Of a stretch of 64,000 nucleotides of DNA, positions 54,656 through 63,824 are shown piece by piece (position 1 is the first letter of the stretch; each line of letters starts with the position of its first letter). Source of the stretch: CAZLGM01 sp964623625 (lineage in GTDB: Bacteria > Desulfobacterota > Desulfobulbia > Desulfobulbales > Desulfocapsaceae). The notes below the pieces were generated by a model. The model was not told the DNA's origin and made no database searches. It saw nothing but the letters and a program-made list of their open reading frames with translations. Location of the stretch: assembly GCA_964623625.1 (NCBI GenBank), contig CAZUUJ010000008.1, forward strand, positions 8,702-72,701, read 5' to 3'. A program made the position numbers and the translations under genes.

Positions 54656-55287
54656 CCCTCCTGTATGATTGTTTCGATTCGAACACCGGGAAGGCATCAG
54701 TTTCCTGACCGGTCCAGCCACCCATCACGAGGAAGAGAGAAGTGGAGAGATTTTGTGTGTTTGTGTAAAGAATTGCTGACTCATCATGCAGTCACGCCAA
54801 GGAAATAAACGATACGCGAGAAGGATACCTGGACGTTGGATGATGAACCGGCACAGGATTCTGATACTGTTGTAATCGCAAAATCGGTGCCAGAATGGAT
54901 GTGAAAATAGTCACCCGGAATTGACAAACTGACCCTGCAAATGGCTTTCATCCTCGTTCAACCACCGCAACACACCAGGCAACCCACTGGTATCTAAACA
55001 AAAAACCGACTGTCGCCAAAAAGCGACAATCGGAACGTCTTGCTTTTCAACCCTTTTGCTGCAAATCGATCCGAGAAGTGACTTAACCTGTTTCCAATTA
55101 GCGACACATTTCTCTTTTATGGGGTAACAGCGACTAAAAAAAAAGAATTGCGGAAGTTTGATTGAATTTCTGGATATACACTGTCACAAGTACTCCAGAT
55201 TTTGCAGGTGTTTTGTTCACTAGAACTCTATCCTATGCGGACAGGAGCGACCGTGAAAAATGGGTATTGGTGGTGGCACCTTACAGC
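54656..55287. other. Intergenic region between small membrane gene and response regulator
   Basis: About 630 bp with no supported gene apart from the terminator at 54998-55033. Small frames on the plus strand overlap the response-regulator end and show no similarity. The region upstream of 54655 would hold the promoter of the small membrane gene. Confidence 0.5.
54998..55033 (-). terminator. Rho-independent terminator of the signalling operon
   Basis: Read on the minus strand: an 11-bp stem (CCGATTGTCGC / GCGACAGTCGG, one mismatch) with a 6-nt loop, followed by a T-run and GTTTAG. It lies about 255 bp downstream of the response-regulator stop codon. Confidence 0.88.
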
Positions 55288-56628
55288 CTATTGTTTAAAC
55301 AACGAGGGCACAATATGGTGCCGATTGAGTATTTTATAGAGATCCGTCCTATTTCTTCCGGCAATTCGTGCAGCATGAGCGACGTTACCGGAGGTCATTT
55401 GCAGAAGGCTGACCAGATAATGGAGCTCAAACTCACGCCTGGCCTCGTCAAATGTCTGGATGGTTACCGGTTCCTGCTGAAGTGACCGGGAAAGAAGGGA
55501 GGCTGGAATCAGATCGGTCGTCGTCAGAGCCACAGCCTGTTCGACCACATTGAACAGTTGCCGGATATTGCCTGGCCATGAGGCCTCAAGCAGAAGCTTC
55601 ATGCCATCGGGGGCAAAACCGGTGACCGATCTGCTGTTCTGTTTATTGAGCCGTTTGACGCAGTGATCAACCAGCAGCGGGACATCCTCGCGCCTCTCCC
55701 TGAGCGGTGGAAGTGCAAGCGACACCACATTCAGACGATAGTAGAGGTCTTCTCGGAAACGCTTTTGCTGTATACCCTCTTCCAGGTCCTGGTGGGTTGC
55801 CGAGATGATACGTACATCAACGGAGAAACTTCGGGAATCACCCACCGGACGCACCTGTTTGTCCTGGAGAACCCGCAATATTTTCACCTGGAGAGCCATC
55901 GGCATATCTCCGATTTCATCGAGAAACAATGTGCCGCCGTCGGCTGACCTGAAAAGCCCCTGATAACTCCGATCCGCTCCGGTAAACGACCCTTTTGCAT
56001 GTCCAAATAACTCCGATTCCAACAACGGTTCCGGAATACCGCCGCAGTTGACCGGAACAAACACCTTTTTTGCTCTTGGACTTGTCCGGTGGATCGCTCT
56101 GGCGAGCAGCTCCTTGCCGGTGCCGGACTCTCCCCTGATCATCACACTGGTAAGGCTTTGGGCCACCAGTTTGGCCTTTGCCAGCAACTCCTCCATGGCT
56201 GAGGATTTTGTAATGATCTCCTGCCGCCAGCCTTCCCCGTCTTCCCCGCCCGCCACATGACCGGCAGCAGCAAGTGCCTTTTCTATTTCTTCAAGCAGAA
56301 GTTGACCGTCTATTGGCTTTGTCAGAAAAGAGAAAACACCCCGCCGGGTTGCCTCAACCGCTTCCGGGATCGAGCCGTGGGCAGTGATAATGATCACCGG
56401 CACCGAACCGCTCAGTTTGCGGACAGCATCGTGGAGCGCCATGCCATCCATCCCGTCCATACGTAAATCGGTTATCACCAAATTTGGGGAAGCTGCTGAA
56501 AAGGCTGCCAAGGCCTCCTCTCCGCTTTGGGCCGTAATTACATTATAACCGGCCCCTTCTAACCTGAGTTTCCAAAGGCTGAGCAGGTCGGTATGGTCGT
56601 CAACCAATAATATGGTGCTGTTATTCAT
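55288..56628 (-). CDS. Sigma-54-dependent response regulator, GlrR/QseF-like
   Basis: 446 residues. Receiver domain with phosphoacceptor D54 and conserved K104; AAA+ domain with GESGTGKE (166-173) and the sigma-54 contact loop GSFTGA (213-218, a variant of GAFTGA); C-terminal Fis-type HTH (about 415-440). It should activate sigma-54 promoters after phosphorylation by the kinase encoded at 57348-58805. The gene order kinase-lipoprotein-regulator on the minus strand equals glrK-yfhG(qseG)-glrR of enterobacteria. Confidence 0.9.
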   Translation of the reverse strand: MNNSTILLVDDHTDLLSLWKLRLEGAGYNVITAQSGEEALAAFSAASPNLVITDLRMDGMDGMALHDAVRKLSGSVPVIIITAHGSIPEAVEATRRGVFSFLTKPIDGQLLLEEIEKALAAAGHVAGGEDGEGWRQEIITKSSAMEELLAKAKLVAQSLTSVMIRGESGTGKELLARAIHRTSPRAKKVFVPVNCGGIPEPLLESELFGHAKGSFTGADRSYQGLFRSADGGTLFLDEIGDMPMALQVKILRVLQDKQVRPVGDSRSFSVDVRIISATHQDLEEGIQQKRFREDLYYRLNVVSLALPPLRERREDVPLLVDHCVKRLNKQNSRSVTGFAPDGMKLLLEASWPGNIRQLFNVVEQAVALTTTDLIPASLLSRSLQQEPVTIQTFDEARREFELHYLVSLLQMTSGNVAHAARIAGRNRTDLYKILNRHHIVPSLFKQ

Positions 56629-56764
56629 AATAAACTTCTCCCTGAACCCGTGATCAAAAATGAGTGCATATTTCAGGGCAAGATCGCCGCAGTCGTTACG
56701 CTCCTTGACGACGACGGAATTAGCTTCGGTCCTGATACTGCATTAATCTCGTAAAAACCATTCG

Positions 56765-56793
56765 GTCATTGCGAGGCCGTTGGCCGTGGCAGC
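56765..56793. repeat. Fragment of GTCATTGCGAG-type dispersed repeat
   Basis: GTCATTGCGAGGCCGTTGGC followed by CGTGGCAG resembles the common bacterial intergenic repeat GTCATTGCGAGCGAAGCGTGGCAA; a second fragment in reverse orientation is at 35739-35763. Only two fragments were seen, so this is a weak assignment. Confidence 0.4.
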
Positions 56794-56829
56794 TAAGCGT
56801 AGACTCGGGTCTCTGATGTTTCACCAGGT

Positions 56830-57351
56830 TCAGCCGCCTTTTTGCAACAATAGCTCAATCTCCTGCAGCTTTTTCACCTGTTCTTCCAGTTGTTTTATCC
56901 GGACCCGCTTCTTATTGAGTTGTCCCTCACACCGTCGCCAGCCGGCCAATTCAACTCCTCTTTTGATCAACAGTAGGCGCAATAGATCAACAACCCGTTG
57001 TTCACCTGCCGGCAGTCCTTTCGCTGGTAGCAGGGCCGCCGCCCTGCGAACCTGGGAAACGGTGGCCGATGGATGAAATCCAAGACATCCGAGTTTGCCC
57101 CAGTCGGCGGTTTCCGGACTTTTTTTCACCAAGGCGGCTTGCCGACCAAAGTGCTTGGTAAATTTCGCAGCTGATATCTTCTTTTTTATTTTCAAGCAAC
57201 TTGAAAAACTGTCAATCGGATTTGACCTGAACCCCATCTCCGTTTTCAAATCAACGCCCATAACAAGCCACCTGTCCTTATTGGCGGCGCATGAACTCAG
57301 GCACAAACAACACAAAGTAAGTAGAACAAAACGGATGGTTATCTGTTTCAT
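56830..57351 (-). CDS. QseG/YfhG-like outer membrane lipoprotein
   Basis: 173 residues. The signal peptide ends in LSSC, giving a lipidated cysteine at residue 21. The C-terminal ~30 residues form a coiled coil (QLNKKRVRIKQLEEQVKKLQ). It lies between the histidine kinase (4-bp overlap) and the sigma-54 regulator, exactly where qseG is found in the glrK-qseG-glrR cluster, where QseG modulates kinase activity. Sequence similarity to QseG is modest, so the name rests mainly on context. Confidence 0.72.
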   Translation of the reverse strand: MKQITIRFVLLTLCCLCLSSCAANKDRWLVMGVDLKTEMGFRSNPIDSFSSCLKIKKKISAAKFTKHFGRQAALVKKSPETADWGKLGCLGFHPSATVSQVRRAAALLPAKGLPAGEQRVVDLLRLLLIKRGVELAGWRRCEGQLNKKRVRIKQLEEQVKKLQEIELLLQKGG

Positions 57352-58805
57352 ACTTCTGCTTCCTCCCGGTCCAACGGCAGGATAACCAAAAACGATGTCC
57401 CTGCCGTGTTATTCTGTACAACTTCCACACTGCCGCCATGGTTCTTCACATACTCCTTGACAATGGCAAGGCCCAGACCGCTGCCATCCTCATGCCCATG
57501 GGCTTCATCTTCTATTCGATGATAGGCGGAGAATATCTTTTGCTGTTCCGACTCGGGGATTCCCGGGCCTTGGTCACTGATCAGGATATGTATCTGTTTG
57601 TCTGACAGTTTCATCGCGCAACTGATAATCCCGCTAACCGGAGAAAACTTAACCGCATTGGAAAACAGGTTCTCAAATAGATCCTCCAGCTCTTTTTTAT
57701 TCCCTGAAATCAGCACATCAGTCAGTTCCAGTTTCAGTTTTAATTTTTTACTGAGAACCTTGTTGGTCTGCTCTTCGGCAACCATTTCTATGACTTGGTG
57801 CAGAGGAACCATTTCCTGCTGCACCTCTTTTCTGCCAACCTTGGCCATATTAATTTTCAGTATATTATCGATTAGCTGCTGCAGTTTAATCGAGTTATTG
57901 ACAAGAATGGCTGCAACCTGCCGCTGGTTTTCATCGAGATTGCCGACCACCTCCTCACTGAGTAGAGATGCTCCTTCGCGTATTGAGGCCAATGGAGTTT
58001 TCAGTTCATGGGACACATGGGCCAGAAATTTTGTTTTTTCCTGTTCAAGATAGGCCAACCTGTTTCTCAGCCATTCCAGCTTTTTACCGACCAGCTCAAT
58101 ATCTTTGGGTCCAACCACAAAAACCGGTGTTGTGAAGTCCCCGGCCCCCAAGCGCTCAACGCTTTTGTTGAGTTGTCTGATCGGCCATGAAATAAGAACA
58201 GCGAAACCGAAAATCATCAGGATGGTCAGCAGAATAAAACCTATAGTCTGATTGGTGAGGGTGCCTTGGGCTTTTTTGACAAGTTCGGTTAACAGGCCAA
58301 CCTCCTCCTCCACCCATCCGGTGACGCCGTTGCCAATAGTTGCCGCCCGATCACGAATCTGATGAAGCAGATTCAGCAATGATTCCAGCGAAACCGTTTT
58401 TCTTTTCTCTTCATTCTGTAGCAGAATCAATTGACGGCCAAAGGCCTGCTGCATATTTTGCAGTTCAAGCATCTCTTTTCTCAGTTCGCCGGCAATGGGG
58501 AGTCCAAGTAACTTTTCCATGAAACCGGTTGACTCCTGATAGTATCCGATTGCCGTTTGCAGCTGCTCACCTGCTGAAACGATTTCATATAACCTGAGAT
58601 GTCGCTCGATGTTTCGCAGGATCGATGACAGATCATTGGAGTTCTTGACTCCTCCCTTGGTCGACTCAACAATAAGAACACTCCTGTTCGACAGTTTGTC
58701 AAGATAAGAAAAAGTGGAAAAAAGACCAACAGTCAACGGCAGGGAAACAAGAACAAAACCAACGACGACAAGATTAAGAAAGGTCCGTGGACGAGGAAGT
58801 AACAT
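57348..58805 (-). CDS. Membrane sensor histidine kinase, GlrK/QseE-like
   Basis: 485 residues. TM1 at about 11-30, a periplasmic helical sensor region to about 185, TM2 at about 187-208, then a HAMP domain. The phosphoacceptor is H266 in AHVSHELKTPLAS, and the HATPase domain has NLFSNAVKFSP, DQGPGIPE and GSGLGLAIVKEY. It presumably phosphorylates the response regulator encoded two genes downstream. Expressed with the lipoprotein through a 4-bp overlap. The signal is unknown. Confidence 0.9.
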   Translation of the reverse strand: MLLPRPRTFLNLVVVGFVLVSLPLTVGLFSTFSYLDKLSNRSVLIVESTKGGVKNSNDLSSILRNIERHLRLYEIVSAGEQLQTAIGYYQESTGFMEKLLGLPIAGELRKEMLELQNMQQAFGRQLILLQNEEKRKTVSLESLLNLLHQIRDRAATIGNGVTGWVEEEVGLLTELVKKAQGTLTNQTIGFILLTILMIFGFAVLISWPIRQLNKSVERLGAGDFTTPVFVVGPKDIELVGKKLEWLRNRLAYLEQEKTKFLAHVSHELKTPLASIREGASLLSEEVVGNLDENQRQVAAILVNNSIKLQQLIDNILKINMAKVGRKEVQQEMVPLHQVIEMVAEEQTNKVLSKKLKLKLELTDVLISGNKKELEDLFENLFSNAVKFSPVSGIISCAMKLSDKQIHILISDQGPGIPESEQQKIFSAYHRIEDEAHGHEDGSGLGLAIVKEYVKNHGGSVEVVQNNTAGTSFLVILPLDREEAEV

Positions 58806-59382
58806 GAAACGTTCCTAATAAGTGAAAGATGTTTTTGCCGGTTTTTCAACAGACGATGAAACAAAACTCATAATAGTAATGGCAATTTCCATACCAATAC
58901 GCAGTTAAATCTAATCAAGTGGTCCCTGTCAAGAACCCGGTCCCGGCGAACCTGGTTTGATTCTTATTGCCATCACTGTTTGAACCGGTATTGTACGTAT
59001 CCGACACTACTCTTCCGTTGTTGCTAACTTGGCCCGTACCATTTTGCAACTTGTTCGGTAGGGGAATCGGATAAGATCGATTTGTCTAAAGATCGAAATG
59101 GACTCTGCGGTTTTTGAAACGACAAGCTGAATAATTCGATTAGTCGTCATTCCAGCATGGTTTTAGCTGGAATCTACAAAAAAGCTGGATTCCAGATTAA
59201 CTCTGGAATGATGGTAGGCTACCTATTAAGACCCAGAGGAAGATTGTTGGGAAGCTGGAAATCCGATATCGCAATAGATACCTATTTACCACACAGGCCA
59301 GTTAGGCGTTAAAACTGCCTGCTGTTGGCAATGACTGGATAGAGGACTTTGGTGATCAGGCTGATGCGGTTCCAACTCTTCG
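58806..59382. other. Intergenic region with a CGTCATTCCAG-type palindrome
   Basis: About 575 bp between the kinase start and the 3' end of the bactofilin-ATPase gene. No ORF was supported. It contains the palindromic repeat at 59145-59214, listed separately. The kinase promoter must lie near 58810-58950. Confidence 0.5.
59145..59214. repeat. CGTCATTCCAG palindromic repeat
   Basis: Outer arms CGTCATTCCAG and CTGGAATGATGG are inverted copies; inner arms AGCTGGAATC and CTGGATTCCAG pair as well. This resembles the CGTCATTCC...GGAATCCAG intergenic element common in many proteobacterial genomes. No T-run follows. Confidence 0.65.
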
Positions 59383-60801
59383 CTATATATTAGCAATAAA
59401 TTTGGCAACAACCGTATCGCTTTTCTTTTTTCCCGCCGCCTCGACAGCACGCTCAACAATCCGATCTATTTTCCCAATTACTCCCTGGGAGAACAGATAT
59501 ACCTTGTCAGCCGACTCATCCGGGAAGTCGATCGGCTTCTCACTGTTTGTGCAGCGACGAATAATCTCCAGCCTGAAATCGATATAGCGCCGGGTCTCAC
59601 TCTGAGACAGCGGCCTCAGCGTATATGAACATTCCGGATGTTCTGCAAAGAAGGTGGTTGTCTTGGGATCAAGATGTCGATCAAGATATTGTTCACCGAA
59701 AAGCAGGATCCGCAGACAATTGGTCTCCTCGGTAAAAATTGAGCCCAGTTTTTTTATAACTCCCTCCAAGGTCGCCGGATACATTTCATGGCTGTTGTCA
59801 AGGGCTAGAGCCACCCGTTTGTTGCCATTACCGGCCAGGTGACTTTCCAGTTTTTCCAGGATATCGGTCTGACTTGAATCCTCCTCAATCTCGATCCCAA
59901 GTTTTTCAGCGATCCGACCAAACAACTCCCTGATCGAGCCGACAACATCGTCGAGACACACCACCTCGCAACTCGCTTTCAGTTCATCGGCAATCTTGTT
60001 GGAGATGGTTGTTTTACCGCTTCCCATATCACCGATCACCTTGACCATCCTGTGGTTTGATGACTGGACCAGCTCAACAATGGATCTCACCGTCCCCCTG
60101 CGTTCACCTTCTGGAAAAAAGGTGGTTGACTCCAAAGATTCCATGGTAACCGGGCCCTTCACAACCGCCTGTTTTTTCTGTGGTTTTTTCTCCGGCTTTG
60201 CTTTATTTTCAGGCTGTTTCCCTTTTTTTTCCTTGATCTCAGCAGATTGTACTTCTTTGGCAACAACGGGTTTTTCTTCTTTTGTATCAACTACCTTTGC
60301 TTTTTTGGCAACTGCCGTTTTCTTGTTTGTTTTCCTGGTAGCCTTTGTTTTCCTGGTAGCCTTTGTCCTCGTGGTAGCCTTTGTCTTCCTGGTAGCTGCA
60401 GGTTTCTTATTTTTAGCAACGGCTCGTGTTACTTTTTTCAGAACGGATGAAGCATCTTTTTTCTTGTCACCTGCTCCCTTTGCTGGTTGTATTTTGCAGT
60501 CCAGCTCTGCACCCGATTCAATCTCAATGGAGATTACTTCAAGCTGTGCTTTAACAGAGGCCGAACGACCAACGCTTATGCTGTCACAAATAATCGATCC
60601 CGTTATTCTGCCGTGGCAGAGCACCTCCTTAACTGTCAGATCTCCAACAATCACACCGGTTTCCGCCACAATAATCCTCTCTCCAGAGACATCTCCATTG
60701 ATTGTCCCTTCAACAAGGGTTGTCCCATTGAAAAGAACATCTCCATCGATGGTCATCAACCGATCGATTCTGTTTCCGGCTTCCTGATACTGCTTTGTCA
60801 T
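59383..60801 (-). CDS. Bactofilin fused to ExeA/GspA-type AAA ATPase
   Basis: 472 residues with three parts. Residues about 14-105 are a bactofilin right-handed beta helix (DGDVLFNGTTLVEGTINGDV, VGDLTVKEVLCHGRITGSI). About 113-225 is a basic, histone H1-like linker with repeated ATRKTK units and Lys/Pro/Glu-rich stretches. About 225-472 is an AAA ATPase with Walker A GDMGSGKT (257-264), Walker B ALALDNSHE (331-339), and LRPLSQSETRRYIDFRL, typical of ExeA/MshM-type secretion or pilus ATPases. Bactofilins polymerise into cytoskeletal filaments without nucleotides; the ATPase could act on the same scaffold or on a secretion system. Fusion of these domains appears unusual. No signal peptide. Transcribed alone. 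Confidence 0.8.
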   Translation of the reverse strand: MTKQYQEAGNRIDRLMTIDGDVLFNGTTLVEGTINGDVSGERIIVAETGVIVGDLTVKEVLCHGRITGSIICDSISVGRSASVKAQLEVISIEIESGAELDCKIQPAKGAGDKKKDASSVLKKVTRAVAKNKKPAATRKTKATTRTKATRKTKATRKTNKKTAVAKKAKVVDTKEEKPVVAKEVQSAEIKEKKGKQPENKAKPEKKPQKKQAVVKGPVTMESLESTTFFPEGERRGTVRSIVELVQSSNHRMVKVIGDMGSGKTTISNKIADELKASCEVVCLDDVVGSIRELFGRIAEKLGIEIEEDSSQTDILEKLESHLAGNGNKRVALALDNSHEMYPATLEGVIKKLGSIFTEETNCLRILLFGEQYLDRHLDPKTTTFFAEHPECSYTLRPLSQSETRRYIDFRLEIIRRCTNSEKPIDFPDESADKVYLFSQGVIGKIDRIVERAVEAAGKKKSDTVVAKFIANI

Positions 60802-61099
60802 CTCTCCCTCAGTTACAATCTTTTAACTCCAATACAACTCCACCCATGAACAGCTGTTTGGAGAAGTAATTACCTCGATTTAGCTCTCTATAAATTTCTG
60901 GCCTACCTATCATTATCGTATTCTCCCTACTAATTTCAACGCCATTTAGCGGACAGGTCGCTTTTTTCGCACTTTATGAGTCGTTTTATTGAAAAAAACA
61001 GCTTCATTCCACCAATGCATACCACAATTCGTTAATGAGAAAATAACTTGATCGCCGTTAGCAGACATGTTTCATTCAATGCACCGGCTTGATATAATC
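60802..61099. other. Intergenic region upstream of bactofilin-ATPase
   Basis: AT-rich, no ORF supported. A ribosome-binding-like GAGGGAGAG lies just upstream of the bactofilin-ATPase start on the minus strand. The promoter is likely here. The stretch leads into palindrome E at 61100. Confidence 0.5.
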
Positions 61100-61236
61100 C
61101 TGAATCCGTGACGAAGTTTTTTGCTTGCCCTCATAACCTATTGATAGGTTATGAAGTTATTCAGCAAAACTACGCTAACTGTATAGCACAACTCGCCCTT
61201 CGGGGAATCCGCTAGCACTGCATCTTTGTACGATTG
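61100..61236. repeat. Palindromic repeat, family P1, copy E (composite)
   Basis: Starts with CTGAATCCGTGACGAAG (as in copy D). A perfect 10-bp stem CATAACCTAT-TG-ATAGGTTATG lies at 61132-61153 and is flanked by weaker pairing. It ends with ATCCGCTAGCACTGCATCTTTG (61207-61228), the same arm sequence as copy A. The two halves belong to the family, but the whole does not form one simple hairpin, suggesting two nested or rearranged copies. Confidence 0.65.
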
Positions 61237-61457
61237 ATAACATAAAACAAATGGAACTGGGGAGAGTTTATTTGAAAGCAATGATAAAGCATCAACAGTA
61301 CGCCGATACCGACAATGGCTCCAGCCAGGACAATAGTGACAACCGGGTCGCTGATGGCGAAAAAAACCGGCTGAACAAACCCGGTGAGCCACAGACTTTT
61401 CCATATTGCGGACACCAGGCAAGATCTTCTGGTTTCATCCGGTATCATACCGTGCAA
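61212..61457 (-). CDS. Possible small membrane protein
   Basis: 81 residues with one or two hydrophobic stretches (VVTIVLAGAIVGIGVLLMLY). No recognisable family and only a weak ribosome-binding site. The last codons and the stop lie inside palindrome E, which can mean either a gene shortened by repeat insertion or a chance frame. Kept because the hydrophobic pattern is non-random. Confidence 0.3.
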   Translation of the reverse strand: MHGMIPDETRRSCLVSAIWKSLWLTGFVQPVFFAISDPVVTIVLAGAIVGIGVLLMLYHCFQINSPQFHLFYVINRTKMQC

Positions 61458-61527
61458 TAGCTGGCAGACTTATCATTCACAACCAAGACTCAATAAGTAA
61501 ACCACAATACTGACACCAATAAACACC

Positions 61528-62238
61528 ATGTTTTTGTTTCCTCGACTTCTAAGCTGCTTTCTTTGTATTATTTTCCTGTTTTGTATCCAGGGTTACACTG
61601 CCATGGCGGCAAATCCGACAAAAAACTGCCACTGTTTCAAGGAAAGAACATTTAATCCAGCAAATAAATTCAGTTCAGACAGCTATATTTTAACCACAAC
61701 AACCAATTCTTTTATCAGTCTCTATTTTCATTTTGATAAAAAAAATATCATTCTCATGAAAATGGGAAAGGGGGTGGCGTCCGAAGATGTATTGATCGGC
61801 CTGTATGTGGCATCACGTACCGGAAACGATGTCCACAGCCTGATAAACTACCGTGAACAAGGCATGGACTGGAAGTCCATGCTGACCCGCCCCGAATTTG
61901 CAGACGCGGTAAGCAGAGATCCTGTTCTTACACGAATGGCTGCAGATTTCAATCCTCAGGATTCTTCCAGGTTCATCATGGACCATCTGTTGGGCCGTTT
62001 TTTTTCTGTAAAACCAAAAATCTTGCAAACACTTCGTAAACGTAATCTCAACAGCAAAGAGATCACCCTGCTGCTCACACTGTCGGCAAGGAGCTCCATC
62101 GGTGTAGACCAGCTTGCCGATTTTATCCGCAAGCAGGGACTGAGTTACAGCGAAGTTGCCTATAACCTGGGCTTTCAGCCGACCGAGATGAAAACGGTCC
62201 TGAGGACGCTGGAACGTTCCGCTGCAAATCGTCCATAG
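61528..62238 (+). CDS. Exported protein of unknown function
   Basis: 236 residues. Signal peptide (about 1-27). The mature part is helix-rich after residue 80, with repeated short helices (MLTRPEFADAVSRDP; LLGRFF; LLLTLSARSSIGVDQL; FIRKQGLSYSEVAYNLGFQ). Two early cysteines (CHCF) may ligate or form a disulfide. Not recognised as a named family. It precedes the FGGY kinase by 41 bp, so cotranscription is possible; a role in the periplasm is all that can be said. Confidence 0.7.
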   Translation: MFLFPRLLSCFLCIIFLFCIQGYTAMAANPTKNCHCFKERTFNPANKFSSDSYILTTTTNSFISLYFHFDKKNIILMKMGKGVASEDVLIGLYVASRTGNDVHSLINYREQGMDWKSMLTRPEFADAVSRDPVLTRMAADFNPQDSSRFIMDHLLGRFFSVKPKILQTLRKRNLNSKEITLLLTLSARSSIGVDQLADFIRKQGLSYSEVAYNLGFQPTEMKTVLRTLERSAANRP

Positions 62239-62279
62239 GCTTTGTTGTTTTATTTTTCTGTTATTTCTATTCTGGCTCC

Positions 62280-63824
62280 ATGAATAACATTCTTCTTACG
62301 ATCGATTGCGGTACCCAGAGCCTGCGCTGCATGCTGTTCTCAAGCGGTGGCAGACTCCTGGCTAAAGACCAGCAGTTCTACGAGCCTTATTTCAGTAAAC
62401 ACGAAGGCTGGGCCGAGCAGGATGGAGAGCTGTATTGGAGCAGCCTGTGCCGGGGCTGCCAAACGCTGAAGGACCAACACCCGGACTGGTTCAAGGCAAT
62501 TGAGGGGGTCGGGGTAACCACGGTACGGAACTCGATGATCAACGTGGATGAGGACGGTCGTCCTCTGAGACCTGTGATCTGCTGGCTCGACCAGCGCAAG
62601 GCTGCTCCGGTTTACAAGCCTTCGGTTTTTCGTCATATCGGTCATCTGATCACCGGTATGAACGAGGCCGTCTCCATCGTTCAAAGGGAAGCCAAATGCA
62701 ACTGGATCCGGCAATTCGAACCGGAGATCTGGCAGAAAACCTACAAATATCTGCAGCTCTCAGGGTTTCTTAACTTCAGGTTGACCGGTCAGTTCAAGGA
62801 TTCCGTCAGCTCCCAGATCGGCCATATCCCCTTTCACTACAAAAAACAGCGTTGGGCAAAACCGTGGAATCTATCTGCCAAACTTTTTCCCGTCGAATCG
62901 GAGAAACTAGTAGAAATCGTTCCTCCGGCCGGTCCAATCGGCAAAATCAGCAAACAGGCTGCCAGACTTACAGGTCTCCGGGAAGGGATACCCGTTATTG
63001 CCTGCGGTTCAGACAAGGGATGTGAAACCATCGGTATGGGTGTCACCGATAACGATCAGGCCAATCTCAGTTTCGGTACTGCCGCCACTATCCAGACGAC
63101 TTCATCCTCCTATTTTGAACCTATTCGCTTCATGCCGTCCTATCCGGCGACCATACCTGGCCATTTCAATCCGGAAGTTCAAATTTATCGTGGCTACTGG
63201 ATGGTCAACTGGTTCAAGAACGAGTTTGCCCACAAAGAAATGCTGGAGGCTAGAGCAAACAACATAGACACCGAAACAATCCTCAATAATCTGCTCACCG
63301 AGGCACCTCCCGGCGCCAACGGTCTGCTTGTTCAGCCGTTCTGGGGACCGGGTATAAAGACCCCTGAAGCCAAGGGCGCCATCATCGGTTTTGGCGGAGT
63401 TCACAGAAAATCGCACATGTATCGGGCTGTTATCGAAGGGCTGAACTTCGGCCTGCTCGACGGCCTGCGCGCCATAGAAAGAGCAGGAAAACGAAAAATA
63501 AATCGTTTGACTGTCTCTGGTGGTGGTTCTCGGAGTGATGAAATCTGTCAGATCGCTGCCGATATCTTTGACCTGGAACTGGTGCGGGGAGAAACTTGGG
63601 AGATATCCGGCCTTGGGGCTGCCATGGTTACCGCGGTTGGAACGGGTGCCCATCCTTCCGTTCATGCAGCGGCAGAGGAGATGGTCCGCCACCAGCAGAC
63701 TTTTACACCCAATCCGGCAAATAGTGACCTTTACAGAGAGCTGTATGGGCGGGTCTATACCAGGATGTATTCGTCGCTTAGCCCGTTATACCGTGAAATC
63801 AGAAGCATAACCGGTTATCCGTAA
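62280..63824 (+). CDS. FGGY family carbohydrate kinase
   Basis: 514 residues. Sugar or polyol kinase fold: N-terminal phosphate loop TIDCGTQSLR, an ATP-binding LSFGTAATIQTT, and the C-terminal adenosine motif VSGGGSRSDEICQIAADI. The catalytic Asp is probably the one in ACGSDKGCETIG. The family phosphorylates glycerol, xylulose, gluconate or similar substrates; the exact one is not evident, and members near GlpK/XylB differ in the sugar pocket. The last complete gene of the window. Confidence 0.87.
   Translation: MNNILLTIDCGTQSLRCMLFSSGGRLLAKDQQFYEPYFSKHEGWAEQDGELYWSSLCRGCQTLKDQHPDWFKAIEGVGVTTVRNSMINVDEDGRPLRPVICWLDQRKAAPVYKPSVFRHIGHLITGMNEAVSIVQREAKCNWIRQFEPEIWQKTYKYLQLSGFLNFRLTGQFKDSVSSQIGHIPFHYKKQRWAKPWNLSAKLFPVESEKLVEIVPPAGPIGKISKQAARLTGLREGIPVIACGSDKGCETIGMGVTDNDQANLSFGTAATIQTTSSSYFEPIRFMPSYPATIPGHFNPEVQIYRGYWMVNWFKNEFAHKEMLEARANNIDTETILNNLLTEAPPGANGLLVQPFWGPGIKTPEAKGAIIGFGGVHRKSHMYRAVIEGLNFGLLDGLRAIERAGKRKINRLTVSGGGSRSDEICQIAADIFDLELVRGETWEISGLGAAMVTAVGTGAHPSVHAAAEEMVRHQQTFTPNPANSDLYRELYGRVYTRMYSSLSPLYREIRSITGYP

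Noticed and set aside
60247..60450. Phe/Gly-rich open frame opposite the bactofilin-ATPase linker
   Set aside because: It is the shadow of the repetitive Lys/Thr-rich linker on the other strand.
61132..61153. Perfect palindrome CATAACCTAT-TG-ATAGGTTATG considered as an operator or terminator
   Set aside because: No T-run and no adjacent promoter; its flanks place it inside repeat copy E.
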